Part shown: in pieces, positions 37,171-49,821 of the stretch
Position numbering within the stretch: the stretch's first letter is position 1
Layout of the letters: the number at the start of each line of letters is the position of its first letter
Translations under genes and position numbers: made by a program
DNA from: Tribonema minus
Taxonomy: Eukaryota; Sar; Xanthophyceae; Tribonematales; Tribonemataceae
DNA: 64,000 nt
Reading direction: 5' to 3'
Assembly (NCBI GenBank): GCA_017506865.1
Contig: JAFCMP010000279.1
Span: forward strand, 1-64,000
The notes under the pieces: generated by a model
The model's input: the letters and a program-made list of their open reading frames with translations, nothing else
Told to the model about the DNA's origin: nothing
The model's database searches: none

Positions 37171-38530
37171 ATGGCGGGGGGCACAAAGCGTGGGCGTGAG
37201 GCTGCGGGTCAAGATGGCAAGGAGGTGTTCCATCGCGTACTGGGATCACCCGATGATCAGGCGCATCGACGCGTTTCGCCCTCGAACAAGAAGCCGAAGG
37301 TGGCTGTCGAGCCATGTAAACAGCAGCAGCACCAGCAGCGACAAGCCAAAGCCTTGAAGCACCCGACAAGCTCGCGTCATAAGAGCAGGGCGACATCGGG
37401 AAAGCTTCAGGCTCAGTCGGCTAAGGCGGCTAGCGGCTCTGCTGCGGCGAACAAGGGGTCAGCGGCAGGTGGTGCACCGGACGGTGCCCGGTCGCAGAAG
37501 GGGTGCACCGCCACTCCAGGCGGTTCGTCGCAGACGAAAAAGTCCAGAGCACGGCACCGCAAAGATCAGCAGATTTACGACGCTGAAGTGCGCGACGTCG
37601 ACACAGCCAGGACGAACCTGCGCACGCCGGAGCTCGCTGGTGCTGCAAAGACAGACTTGCGCAAGGCACATGCCAAGGTCATCGAGGAGGAATTTGCCAT
37701 GGCCAGGCGTGTGTTTGTGCGGGTCAATCATGCGGCGGACCGCCATCCGCAGCACTTTGACTTCCACGGGCAGCATCAGATTGGTGCCAAGGTGCGTTGA
37801 TGTTTTTGTGCTACGAATCTGTTGACAATGAGCACCGCTGTCTAGGTATTTCGCATCTGAAGTTGTTGATGTTCAAAATGAGTTTGACTAACGAAGACTC
37901 AGCAATCCTGAGCTGGCATACCAAGACTTGCTATGCTCCTGTGATGTCCTGTCACCTCTTGTTCTACGCACTGCCACGTGGGTGTCCTGTTGCTGTCATT
38001 GTTCACCACACTTGGCACTTTTACAGGATCCAACTCTCTTGATTGCTTGGCACCTTGAAAGTTGCATATCAACCAGACGTCAGTTGCGGCTTGTAATTTT
38101 GCCACGATGGGCTGATCCAATCACCTGAGCAACCACAGGAATCATATTGAAATTCAGATGTCGTGCCCCTGTGCTGCAGCTGCTGCTTCTGGAGGACGTG
38201 GACCCACAACTGATCAAGACTGGGCATGCGATGGTCGTTACCGGCCAAGACCTGCACAGCCCTAATGGCTGCACAATGTGCGACATTGTGAAAGCGCATT
38301 ACCATGGCCACCCCCTGGCTTTCGCATGTTCCGATGCGCATTCACCGGGGCGCCTGTCCGTAAATGCGCCGCCCTATGACGTTGCGTACTCTTTGGGTCA
38401 GCGACCAAAGCAAGTTGCCGCATACATCGCAGCAGCCGCCCAAGATGCGCAGCGCAAGATTAAAGACGCAGCAGCGAGCGCTTATTTCCTCTCTGGCGAT
38501 CATGGTCTTGACTGGCTTAAATACGTTTAG
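37171..38530 (+). CDS. DUF1771-like/Smr domain protein
   Basis: Smr domains bind or cut nucleic acids; eukaryotic members with a DUF1771 helix occur in RNA surveillance and RNA/DNA-processing proteins. Two exons join in phase 0 (37171-37791, 38180-38530) to 323 residues. Residues 1-125 are basic and disordered, rich in K, A, S, Q and G. From about 125, RARHRKDQQIYDAEVRD through ARRVFVRVNHAADRH fits the DUF1771 pattern. FDFHGQHQIGA provides the Smr D-x-H motif (usual LDLHG), and after the intron VVTGQDLHSPNG corresponds to the family's TGxGxHSxxG loop. HSPGRLSVNAP and an Ala-rich helical tail follow. The exon 1 donor is AAG|GTGCGT and the acceptor TGCAG|CTG. The start is the first ATG of the frame. 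The intron falls inside the Smr fold. It lies head to head with the reverse transcriptase frame. Cellular location and substrate are unknown. Confidence 0.83.
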
Positions 38531-41134
38531 GGTTTGAACCCTGGCGTGCCTGCGCAGTCCGACCGTGTCTCGTGCCTTGAGAGTATTTGGTCCACTGCCA
38601 TTGGTCCACTTCCACTGTAGTCACGGTTTGGACCACTGTGTGTGTTTGGAAGGAAAAACCTTTGTGTCGGGGGTGTCAAGCATTTTGTGATGCCAGAGCG
38701 CTCCCGCCGTCCAGTTTGTAACATTAGAGCACTGCTGCCGCTGACGATCAGAACGGCATGGGGGTTGACCAGTATGGAACATGAGCATGCTGTCAGTTTT
38801 GTACAGGCAGCAAATGTACAGGTAATGGTATTATTGAGGTGCCAATGAAACAAGAGAGTCAGTTGACGAGCTCGATTACACAAGGGCAGCGGTGCAGATG
38901 GAGGTTTGCGCCGTTGAGCCCTGAGGCTTTGTGCAGTGGAGGGTATGAGATTTTGTACACTAGATGATGTAAAGCTCAAACCTAGAGCACACGAGTCCGG
39001 CGCCTGTGCGCAGCGCGCGCCACGAGAGCGAGAGAGTGGCCTGCGCATGTTCGCAAACTACATAAAACGTTGTTGCATCTGGAAGTTCTCATGTCAGTGC
39101 AAGCACTTGCACGCGCTTCTTCTGCTGTTTGCTGCTTGTCGTCGCATGATTTGACGTTACATTGGTAACAAAGTGAAAAAATTGCGCAGTGCAGAAAAGC
39201 TTGACACATTCAACCTTTCTATTGCTGTATTTCATGGCACACGACGGCCCTCACTTTAGCGCCATGGAGCAAGCATCAAGCAAGCAAGCATCAGTCGAAT
39301 GTGGCGTCACTTTGCAAATGCTGCGTTTCTGCCGCCTTGCTGAGCTGCCACCACCAGCAACTCTTGATCATGCAAAAGCTGAGTTTGCGCGCAACGTGCT
39401 GTACAGCATGCCATGCCTGAGCACTGACCAGCCATGAGCGTATTTTGCTGGCACAATGAGCCATTGCATGTCGTAACAAGTGCCGCCGATATTTCAATTA
39501 GAAGTCATGCAATTCAATCTGGATGGATCATGTGCTGATTTTTGCATGTTTACCCGGCACCAGTGCCTTAGAAAGCCCAACTGGTGCGCCGAGGCACAAG
39601 TTGGCCTTCGAGGATCAGAGTAGGCTCAAACTACCTGATTCCTTGCATGCATCGTTCAACGCAAGTTACTTTTTTTTACCGTATGTACCACAACTCCGTT
39701 TCAGTTCAACCTGAACTTCAAGTCAGTGAAGTGCAACACGTTTCATGACCAACCGAGTTTATGTTTACATCCTCTTCAATCCTCCATGCTGGTGGCTTCA
39801 AACATTGTGATGAAGTGGTGTGCAACATACAGGCCATGCAGTGACGCACAAGGATCGATTTCACTGAAACACAAGTGGACCACCAGTTACACTGCCACCT
39901 TGCGTCCTGCAATGCAACATCAGCAGTGTGAGCGCTATACCACACGCAGTACGGGCTACATTCTGCCTCAACAACTGCAGGTACAGATTGATTACTCTCG
40001 TGTACCAAGCACATCCATTTGATCCCAATCATGGATGAAAGTTTGACACCCATCTCATCACATCATTATTATTGCTTTCCAGACACCCAAATGCAGACTA
40101 GAATCAGTGCAACATCAAAACCAAGATGACGAATGCGAATGCACTCGTGTTTTGGCACATCAGACAGCACAGCTTGAGAGTTGCAAGGGATGGCTTGTAG
40201 TGCCAGCTGCATTCATGTGCACTGCCCATGAACTCCACCGTCGCGGGTTTGTGATGATCCACGATCTGGCTGACGTGCAGGGCAGGCTCACTGCTGTACT
40301 TGGCAGTTACAGCTGCACGTCAACAGCAATCACACAGATGGAGCCTTCCATTTTATTCCAAAGGGCATCATCCATGTTTATCCAGTGCGTACGAGGGTGC
40401 AACCATCGTCCTTGGCGCTTCAGGAGGCACGGCTCAGCGCACTGCCTCACATCCTGCACCAGGCACGCACGCACAAAGCAGTGGATGGCGATGAGTCAGG
40501 TCTGTCATGGCCAGCATCACGCTCCACAAGAATCAAATCCGAAGTATGTAGAGTACTGAGTGACGTAAAAGTGGAGTCAAAATCACAGAGCATAGTTTGC
40601 CTCAGACACTGGTCAAAGTATGACGAGGGTTTTTGAACGGGATCAGGCAGCACCAACCAATGCAATTGGCAACTCTAGACAAAATTTTTGCAGCGCCCAC
40701 TTCAAAGCATCTAGCTTTGGGAGCGCGTCGGAGCAGCGCGCAATGCTCACAACCTTATGCCAATGGCATGTTCATTTATCTGGTGACAAAGCACCAAGTG
40801 CCTGAGCACTTGTAAAGTTGAAGTCAAAGAGTCGCTCCTTCAACAGGCATCACTTTGTGTTGGACTAGATTGCTGGCGCCCAAGAAGGTCACATCCAGGA
40901 TGCTCGGTATGTGAGACTTCTGTTGAGACACAATGACAAAGGAGAAAGGCATGCCTGTTGCCCATGCCGCGTTCGCAGACGCCAGAGTCTCCATTTTGTT
41001 GTTGCTTACTACTACCTCAAAGTACTTGATCAACAAGTAAAATAGTTGGAACAAATATGACCATATAGTGTCCGAACCGTGACACAGAGAGCTGGAATTG
41101 AGAAGCCAGCTTGTCATAACTTGCAGTGCACAAC
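38531..41134. other. Intergenic region, no gene recognised
   Basis: Convergent 3' ends of the Smr and CCT1 genes. Open frames up to 173 codons (38,527-39,048 minus; 40,107-40,559 plus) have no recognisable domain and ordinary composition. A small hairpin AGGGTTTGAACCCTGG lies right after the Smr stop codon (about 38,529-38,544) and might assist 3'-end formation; that is a guess. Confidence 0.5.
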
Positions 41135-44100
41135 TCACCCAGGCATGCCATTGCCCATGCCGCCGCGCCCCCGGGGGTCTTGGGCTTCCTGCTTCTCCAG
41201 CTTGATGAGGTCATCAATGCGAAGAATGGTGATGGCTGCTTCCGTCGCAAAGCGCAGGCTCTTGATCTTGCTGATGGCAGGCTCCACTACGCCCGCGTCA
41301 AGGTTGTTGCGGACCTGTTGAGCAATGTTGCACAGATGGCCTGTGAATTTGCTGCAATTCATTCATGATGATGGACATGCGTTTCTCCCACTGGCATATT
41401 TATGGCAGACAACTGCTGATTGACGTGCAATTTGCGCATGGTGTTGCTTCTGCAAACAGTTATTTGAATGGACGAAAGCTGAGCCTGCATGCACTGCTGC
41501 GATGGTGCAGTCAATGACTTGAATGAATGCTGCATGCTTGAGGTTACCCCAGACACACGTGCTAACGTCTGCTGATAAATACTATTGTGCCGGGCGGCAT
41601 GAATTACTGCCTGCCAGTGGAAAAAGCAATACTGGCATGGTCAGCAACATCATTGATGGCAGGGGTATGCACAGGTGTATCTGTTATACGACCACCTGCT
41701 TTTCTTATTATTTCGTCAACAAAGTAACCGACGCCAATGACCACAACGACGTGTGCAACAATTTGAAATCTATGTCTACAGTAAAGTGAACAAGGGCATA
41801 GCCAATCAGGATTGTGACGCATGTGTAACGCTCAAGTCATGTCTAATGCCTGCGAGTGTACACACTAGTAGGTCTTGAAACAAGCCTGCGATCGAATATG
41901 AAGGTTTGTCACAAATGAAGTGACACATGATGGCATTTGGAAAACGTGTAACATACCTTGCCGTTGATGAGGTCCAGACCGGTGTACTTCAACACCTCCT
42001 TGTCCTCCTGCATCGACGAGAGCAGATGACAAGCACAAACCTCAGTCAGCAGCAAGACGAGCAGCAAGATGACTCAGCTCAAGAAGGTTCAAAGGTGCCG
42101 CCGCCTGGATGTCTCTACTTCAACAGCGGAAACACGCATGTGTAAGGGACACTGCCATACCTCGCCTCAAATAAGAATGCATTGCGCACCATCTTGCGGA
42201 TACGGAGCATCGAAACATGGACAACCCTATTTAAACACGAAGGTGATGCAAGGAAATGAGCTGAGCCTCCTGAACCTTGCTGTCGCATGCCTCAATCTCA
42301 CATACCGCAGTGTCACAAGCCAACTTCAACAATGCACAGCTTGTGCCCTCTCTGACATGCTACTCCGCGCCCATGCAATGCCTCAGCGGCAGCGCCAGCA
42401 TGCCATGCAATTGCGCACCTGCAGCTGAGACGTGTTGTGGAACGCGCGCAGCTTGGCCACCAACTCCGTCGCGTCCTGTGCAGCGTTCACCGCCAGGGTC
42501 TTGGGAATCACAAGCAGCGCCTCAGCAAACTCCGCAATTGCCAGCTGCTCACGGGAGCCGAGCGTTGTGGCAAAGTTCTCCAGGTATATGCTGAGCGCAA
42601 CCTCAACAGCGCCGCCGCCGGCCACCAGGACGTTGCCTTCGAGCATGCGCTTGATGACCATGAGGGAGTCGTGCAGGGCACTGCCACGGCAAAGAGGAAA
42701 GGAGATTGCAATCATTAGCACAATGATTGCTGTGGTTTAGACAATCAGTGGGTGGTGACTTGGGCAAGGAGGTGTGTGGCACGCTGCAGCAGTTACTGCT
42801 GCGCTTCGCACTGCAGCCACATGGGCTAGAACGGCGTCACTTACTCACAATGTTTTACAGTGCTGTGTTCTGAGATGAGCGTAAACGCTGTGTGGTCTGC
42901 AACAGCCTGCGTACTGTATTGCATTGCAACAAATACTTCAGATAATAGTGTAGCCTCACCGGTCCATCTCATCGAGCATGTACTCGTTGGCACCGCGCAG
43001 CACGACAGTGCAGCTCGCCTGCGTCCTTGTCCCCTTGACAAATATCAGCTCCCCATCACCCACCCTCTCCTCCGACACCTGTCAGTAACGTAAACGCGGC
43101 GCTGCAGCGATCAGCACTGGAAGTTGAAGTTGAGGGGGCGTAGTGCTGCCATGAGTGATATCATGCGGTTGAAAATCACAAAGTGCTTGCTGCAGCTTGA
43201 GCCATCAGGTCGGAGCACAAACACTTGTTATTGGTGTAGCTGCAACATGGCACTCCAGATCACATGAGCACTGTTGGATGTAGGGAGTGGTGTTGAAGTT
43301 GTGTTACCTCCTCTGCCTCGCCCAGAACAGCAGGGTCAAACGTCTCATTGCCCTCCATGTCGGCAAGGGTGCTGACGATCTTGGCCCCGGTGGCCTTGGC
43401 AATGCGCCTCAGGTCCTCAGGCTTCACGCGACGCACAGCCATGGCCTGAGTGACAACAATCACAGTCAATGCACATGACAGCAGTGTGAGAGCGTTTGCG
43501 TGCGCATAACTGGAGATGCGGCGTTGCGTAATGCATAACTGAGTGACAACAGTTACAGTCATGGCACATGACCGCAGTGTGAGAGCGGTTGAGAGTAATG
43601 AGTGGGGATGCGGCGTTGCACGAAAGGCGCGTAATGCGTTGCAGGTAAAACCGTGTACACGGCCGTACCAGATTCATTTGCTTTCATACTGCCAAAGTAT
43701 GCGCGTTGTTGGCAAACGCATGCACATGGAACCACACAGAGGTAATGTGAAGGCTGCATTTGCATACTCTTGCCACATGAGTGGTGCTGGCTAGCTGCAC
43801 ATCATTGATCGTGGGGCATTTCAACAAAGGGTGCAATGAATTGTGCATGGCAAAGAACGGCAACAATAGTTCCTCGCGCAATACCTAAGGCTGCAGTGCT
43901 CCACATGCTGAGCCACAGACGCAGTTGCAGTGACTACTCATAAATGAAGCGATACAAGTATTGAGGAGCAATCAATCAACCACAACGCCACTTCCGTGTG
44001 CGGCATCGCTCGACTGGTTAACTTCAAGGTGACTAGGATGATGTCGTGTGTACTGGTGCTGATTCGAGCAAAAATTGTTACAAGTGGGCTGGTGTAATGC

Positions 44101-47100
44101 ATCAGCACTCCCCTGAGCAGTGAGGCCTACTAGACCTGCAACCACGTTCAAACCTGAAATGCGCGCACCCACCTTGGCTTCGACGAAGTACTTCAAACAC
44201 AGGTCGTCAATGCCCTTGGACGTCAGCACCACGTTGGCCCCGGATGCCAGTATCTTCTCAATGCGCTCCTTGGTGATGTCCATCTCCCTTTGACGGATCG
44301 CGTCCACCTCCTTCATGTCCTTCACCACAACTTCAACTCCCATCTGCATCTTGTGACGCTGCAGGTTGAAGTCCAGGAGCGCAATCTTGGCGCCACGCAC
44401 GGTGGTAGGCATGCCCTGCCCATGAAGCAGTGGAGGACAGACTATAAGCACAAAGTGCTTCAGGTGGAAATCTAAAAAGAGTTATTTGCTTGGACAAAAA
44501 ATGCAACGGCAGTATCTCATTGCTATTCCGCCCTGTCTTAACACAAGTACTTGTAAGTATGCAACTGGTCATGTCAAACACATATGGCGGCGTGTCAACA
44601 AGCAGTGCTGTACAACGACGAGGGAGAACGAGGTCTGTTGGTGCCCGCAATGCCAGCATTGCGTACTGACTCACGTACTGTACAAATACGATGCGTGCTT
44701 GTACACATGCTGGATCAACCACCACAGTCTGTAGAGTCTGTCTGCGTGAAAGTGACGGTCACCTCACCAACGCACCTGTGCAGCGCGTTTCATCGCACTG
44801 CGGCACAAGCTCGATCACGTACTCAACAATCACCGCTTTGAAAGCAAAAAGAACCGTCGCATCAGCGATGCTGCAACGCACCTGTGCAGCGCGTGTGGCG
44901 TTGAGGGCGTACCCCTTGATCAGCTGCGAGTCCAGGGAGCTTTGGCCGTGGCACTTCAAGATGTGCACAGCGCTCACAGGGTACTTGACCAGCGTCTTGC
45001 CGCCTTCCCCCGTGCTCTCCGAGCGCACGGCAGTTACGGCGTCAACCGCCAGGTTGCTGAAGAAGTCGCTCTCCGGTCCCAGTATCTTGGAGGACATGCT
45101 GGTCTTGGCGGCGTTGATGAGGTTGGGGCGGCCCAGGGTGTCGACGGGCACGCACAGGTTGCTCTTGATGTACTTGACCTGATGTAGAGGCAAGTGCGAG
45201 GGTGGAGGGCGGTAAGTGTGAGACCTGAAAGCAGTGCGAGCAACAAGGGTTTTATATTGAAGTAGTGGTTGAACAATTGCGACTGCCAATTAGCTCAAGA
45301 CAGCTACAACCTGGTGTGCTCCAAGTACATCATGTCTGGCCATGAAACTTGTCTGGCTGCGAATATGACCGAGCAGGCAGAGCTTTTTGTATGATGCCGC
45401 CATGCTAAATCTATGCAGCGCAAAAGACAGTTGGACATACATACTCATTCGCCATCGGCATGTGAAGTTTGCTTGAAGTTCGGTTGCACTCACCGCCTCC
45501 TTGAGCGCCAAGCGGTAGCCAGACATGACGCTGGTGGGGTGTATGTTGTTCTTCACCAGCTCGTTGGCGCGCTTGAGCAGCTCTGCAGCAATGATGACGA
45601 CTGATGTCGTACCATCGCCAACCTGTTGGAAGCAAGCGGCCACGTGAAAGCACGTTGTGAGTCAGACAAAAAGCACACGGATCACATAATATGTCAAATG
45701 CGCAAGGTACCTGCCGCTTCGCGGCCCTGCCCACAAGTGAAAAAACCTACCCCTTCGAATGCAAACTTCTTGCTGCACCTCAACTGCCAGTTGAACTGGT
45801 GAATTGACAGCGCCACCATGGCCTTGCCAGGGTGTTGAGACAGCACAGCACACAACTACTTGTATCAATGTCAAGCGCTCAAGACACCACTAGTGCGGGA
45901 CAAACACAGCACCTGCTGCGGGCATGTGTGGTCAACCATTTGCCCACGAGTAGACTATGAAGTCGTACAGATAGCAGATACTGGGCTGAGAACCAATGCA
46001 GGCGAGCATCCACTTAATATGTTACCTGACATTCCCGCCGTGTTTCAAATGGTGCTCGGCGTGTCGCAGTGAATGTGTATGAACTAAACACCATGCAGCA
46101 CTAACCACAGTTGAATGAGTTCAGCAGCGCTGCTCACCTCCTGATCTTGAAGCTCTGCAACTTCAACCAGCACCTTAGCCGCAGGGTGCTCCACATCCAG
46201 CTGCTTCAGGATGGTGGCTCCGTCATTGGTTATGGTCACGTCTCCCACCTGCAACATCAAATGTCCTCCATACATGTAGGTTGTGACATGTGCGAGCAAG
46301 TGGGGAACGTTCAAACTTGCATTGTGGCATGCTCAACTTCACCCCCCCCCCCCCCCCCTCACTCGTGAGTGTCATAGCACCTGTTGATGAACGCTGTGCT
46401 TCACAAACGATGGATGAGTCTTGTGCAAAAGAACGATTACATCCTGCACTTCCAAATCAAGCTGTGGCTGCTACCCACTTTTTGGTAACCCAGTATCGAC
46501 TGTATGATAACATCAACACTGGAAGCCACGGGACACCACACTCATCACAGTGGCTTGGTGTGCACAATGAAACCCATAAAGCGATCGCCGTATAGCAACA
46601 GGTTGGCTAAAGGACCATTCGCTGCAGTTTTGACAAGTTCAAGTGATCGGAGGCAAATGTCACTCTGAGGCAAATGTCACCAATCACACAAAATCCAACA
46701 TTGGGGGCCGGGGAGGGTGCTTTCCCGCTGATGCAGCACATGATTATCACCTTCTGCTGAGGCATGCCAACCTCGTCTATTAGCTCCAGAATGCGACTGT
46801 CTGACCGCCCTAGCTGCACACGACTGTGCCTTGCAGAGGAGTGTACTTGGTGCACATACTGCACATGCGGAGGTATCTATTCATTGCAATGCAACACCCG
46901 GATATGCTGAGTGAAGTAGCTTTACTCTTTGCCAGTTCACTCTACGCCTGAGAGTGCATGAGAACCGGCACTTCCTCCATGTGTTGAAGTAGCAACAGCT
47001 CACCTCATCTACAAGCATCTTGTCCAGTCCAACAGGACCCAGCGATGTCTTGACGATGTTGGCTATTGCCGTGGCCGCTGTCACATTTTGCGTCCGGACA

Positions 47101-47511
47101 TCCTGCAAGCAACGCAGCAGGGCATGCGTTGTTGGGGTACTGGCCGTGAGACCAAAGAGCATTGACAAGGCTTGCATACCTTCACTTCAACAGCTCGCTA
47201 AACGTCCGCGCTGCAAATATTAGCAAGTGTTAGCTGATGATAGTAAGTAAAAACTATGTGCACCAAAATGAAGTCATTGGCCTCAAAAACATTCATGAAA
47301 CCCGACTCGGTCGCAACTAATAACATGCAATGGGTATGCAGGTACGTAGAACTGCCTCAAATGTCCGACAAGTGCTCACGAGATGACACTTGCAATGATG
47401 GCCGTCATATCACGAGATATGGCGACTGAAAGAAACGCACGCACGGCTCACCATTGAAGGCACTACATGGTCTGAAGCAGCGGGCACATCAAATTCAATG
47501 GACATCTGCAT
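41135..47511 (-). CDS. CCT1: T-complex protein 1 subunit alpha (CCT1)
   Basis: One of eight subunits of the cytosolic TRiC/CCT chaperonin that folds actin, tubulin and many WD40 proteins (including CDC20, in known systems) with ATP. Eleven exons give 560 codons plus stop: 47452-47511, 47004-47102, 46138-46248, 45494-45622, 44882-45178, 44173-44415, 43308-43445, 42960-43078, 42425-42680, 41957-42007, 41135-41314. Motifs: [47 protein letters not shown] (ATP site), [112 protein letters not shown] plus these fits alpha rather than other subunits. The tail ends [11 protein letters not shown]. Exon 1 is the least certain: it is chosen by ATG, phase and a GTGAGC donor, and lacks the usual GERQxG before VRTQNV. 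Confidence 0.96.
43446..43630. repeat. Tandem duplication (about 93 bp) covering an intron 3' end
   Basis: Two units starting CTGAGTGACAACA lie head to tail in the CCT1 intron, sharing TGAGAGCG and GGATGCGGCGTTGC at matching offsets. Read on the minus strand, copy 1 supplies the acceptor (CTCAG|GCC) of exon 43308-43445, and copy 2 supplies a second acceptor-like CTCAG about 93 bases upstream. Confidence 0.75.
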
Positions 47512-49821
47512 GGATGCCGAAACGTGCAGTAGGTACCTCAGAATTTTTCACGCTGCGTTCATGTCACTCAGACACAGTCCACCACACCATAACATGCTGC
47601 TTGATGAGATGTGTTGCGCTGCCGTCATGCTGCTCACACAGCGGGCCTTCTGAAGGTTGCCGGCCAGATGCTCAAGCAGCGCATCGTTAAAGAGGTCATC
47701 ACGTCGCTTGACATTCTCTTTTGGCGCGCACCAGTGGCGCAGTGCTGATGTCTCTGAGCAATTGCACATGAATGCTGCGGAGTCTACATAGAAGAGAACT
47801 GCAACCAACACTGCCCCATTGGCGCGACGCTCACGTGCTTTGTGTTGACCATCGGTTCACATTCTCAACGTCATCCAAGGTGGCTCAGACCCAAAAAGCT
47901 AAGCTGACGCCTGTTGCGAACACAGACCGAAAGTAAGCGAGGAGCCAGTTCTGGTCCTGCCATCTCGTGGCGCTTTGCCCATGGCAATGCTCAACGTGAA
48001 CGATCAGCCTCTGCAAAAGCGCATGCCTGGCCCAGAAATGCACTGCAGAGTCAGTCCCACAGCTGCACTTGCGCATCCCTCCTGTGCTGACCTATATTGC
48101 ATAATGCGCAACTGAGCGTACTCATTGCACTGCCTGCCAACATAGCAGCTTATTGCTGCAAATGGCAGCACCATATGCGCTTCAAGGCATTTGCTGTAGC
48201 AATGGACTAAACCTGCACTTCGCGCCCACTCTTTCTGCTGAGCCATAGTGCACACAAAGCTGCTCAACAAGGTCGCACTAGACTACTGGCTTTCCAACGC
48301 ATCACGTAGGGCAAATCCTTGGGTGAGTGGCGTCACTGTACTGGTGAGCCTTGCTGTTCGGCCACATGCACACAGCGCAGTGACTTTGCCAAAGCTGCTG
48401 TAGCGCATGCATTCAGCTGCAAATACTTGCAAGCAGACATTAAAATCAATGATAGGCAAGTGCACCAGGTGTTGAACTAGAGGCTGGCTGTACAGCACCG
48501 AATTGACTGCCAACTGATCTGGCGAGGGTTGCACGAGCGCAGCAGTTGACTACATGATGCTTACTCACAATCCACTTGCCCAGAGAAAAGTAGGTGGATC
48601 TGCATGAGTTGCTACTCAAACACCCGTCACATGGTCATGCTGCTTCACAGAAGCATCACCACTCGTGATCCGACACGAAACCTTTGCACACGCTGCAGCG
48701 GTTGACGGAAAAAGCAGTCTGTACTTCTGAAGTAGCATATCTTGACCTGGAGAAGTACTGTTCGCAATAACTGGTTGAGTTTATATAATGGGTCCGGATA
48801 GCAGCACAGTAACATCAGTTCTGATGTTTGACAGTTGCTTTTGTGATGCAGCATCTTGGCATCAGATGCCGTGCCTGATACAACGGCGACTTCACGCAGC
48901 ACCCGCATATTGATGAAGTGTAGGCCAGTGGACTGAGCTACTGTCGCACTGCATAAGGTGATGCAAAACAGATACCTGTTCAGCTGGTCTGTGGTGTAAC
49001 GTGGCTGGTTGCCTGTATATCTTTTCCATTGTATACCTGCTCCATTTACGTCCGGATACAGGTCTTGGGGGGAGAGGCCATTCAAATGGCGGTCTGGCAT
49101 GCCGCAATTGCATGTCAGCCACAATACGCCCATACAATTTCGAGGTCAACAGCCAGCTATTACAACCGTCAACGTATATGATCACTCTCTGCGTGCTGGA
49201 CATCATCAAAATGACTACTAAGCTTCACGCTGCAGGTGTTAGATCTGCAGCTGAGGCAAGCGCACAACGCCAGTACAGCAATGTTTCAGGTGATGAAGTG
49301 TTTCACACCTTCAACTATACAGTTTGTGATCTTGCAACAAGGTGCAGTGGCCAGCGTGCTGATATGTAAAGTCTGATGCGTGAAGCACAAGGCAGATTTC
49401 AAATCAACTGAAGGCATCGCAACTGACCTGCCCCGAAGTGCGCTCCCCGTGGATCATCAGTCCCGTAGAGGCTGACATGATCGAATCCCGCTCAGCTGCT
49501 GCTACCCCTCCTGTGCTTCTTCCTGTTTCGCTCCCTTCGCCTTGGATCCAAAGTTAGTTGTGCGGCAAGCAAGACCTATAGGCAGACTTGCAGCAGCACC
49601 AACGCCCGCTGGACTTCAGCAGAAATGCAGAGGGGCTACTGAGGCAACACTCCACGCGCCTCTCGTGCTGGTGCTTTCCTCCCCCTCGTTGGTGTGTTAC
49701 CGTCTTTCAACTTTCGCCAGCCAGTTGAGAAGTGCAGTTGGAGCAGAGTGGTGACGCACCTCTCGATGATGCTCGCACTTTGAGTTCCCAAGGCCTTCAC
49801 ACTCATTAGCCATCATAAGCC
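47512..49821. other. Intergenic region between divergent CCT1 and NDH-2 genes
   Basis: Should hold both promoters. No clear gene. The minus strand has several protein-like open stretches in changing frames (for instance 48,283-48,534 and 47,548-47,811, the latter within and beyond the CCT1 start), which could be relics of a mobile element, but no transposase signature was recognised. Confidence 0.4.

Noticed and set aside
38527-39048. 173-codon minus-strand frame after the Smr gene
   Set aside because: No domain, no start context, overlaps the Smr 3' UTR region.
49470-49500. tRNA-like B-box resemblance (GATCGAATCCCG)
   Set aside because: No matching A-box or cloverleaf could be built around it.
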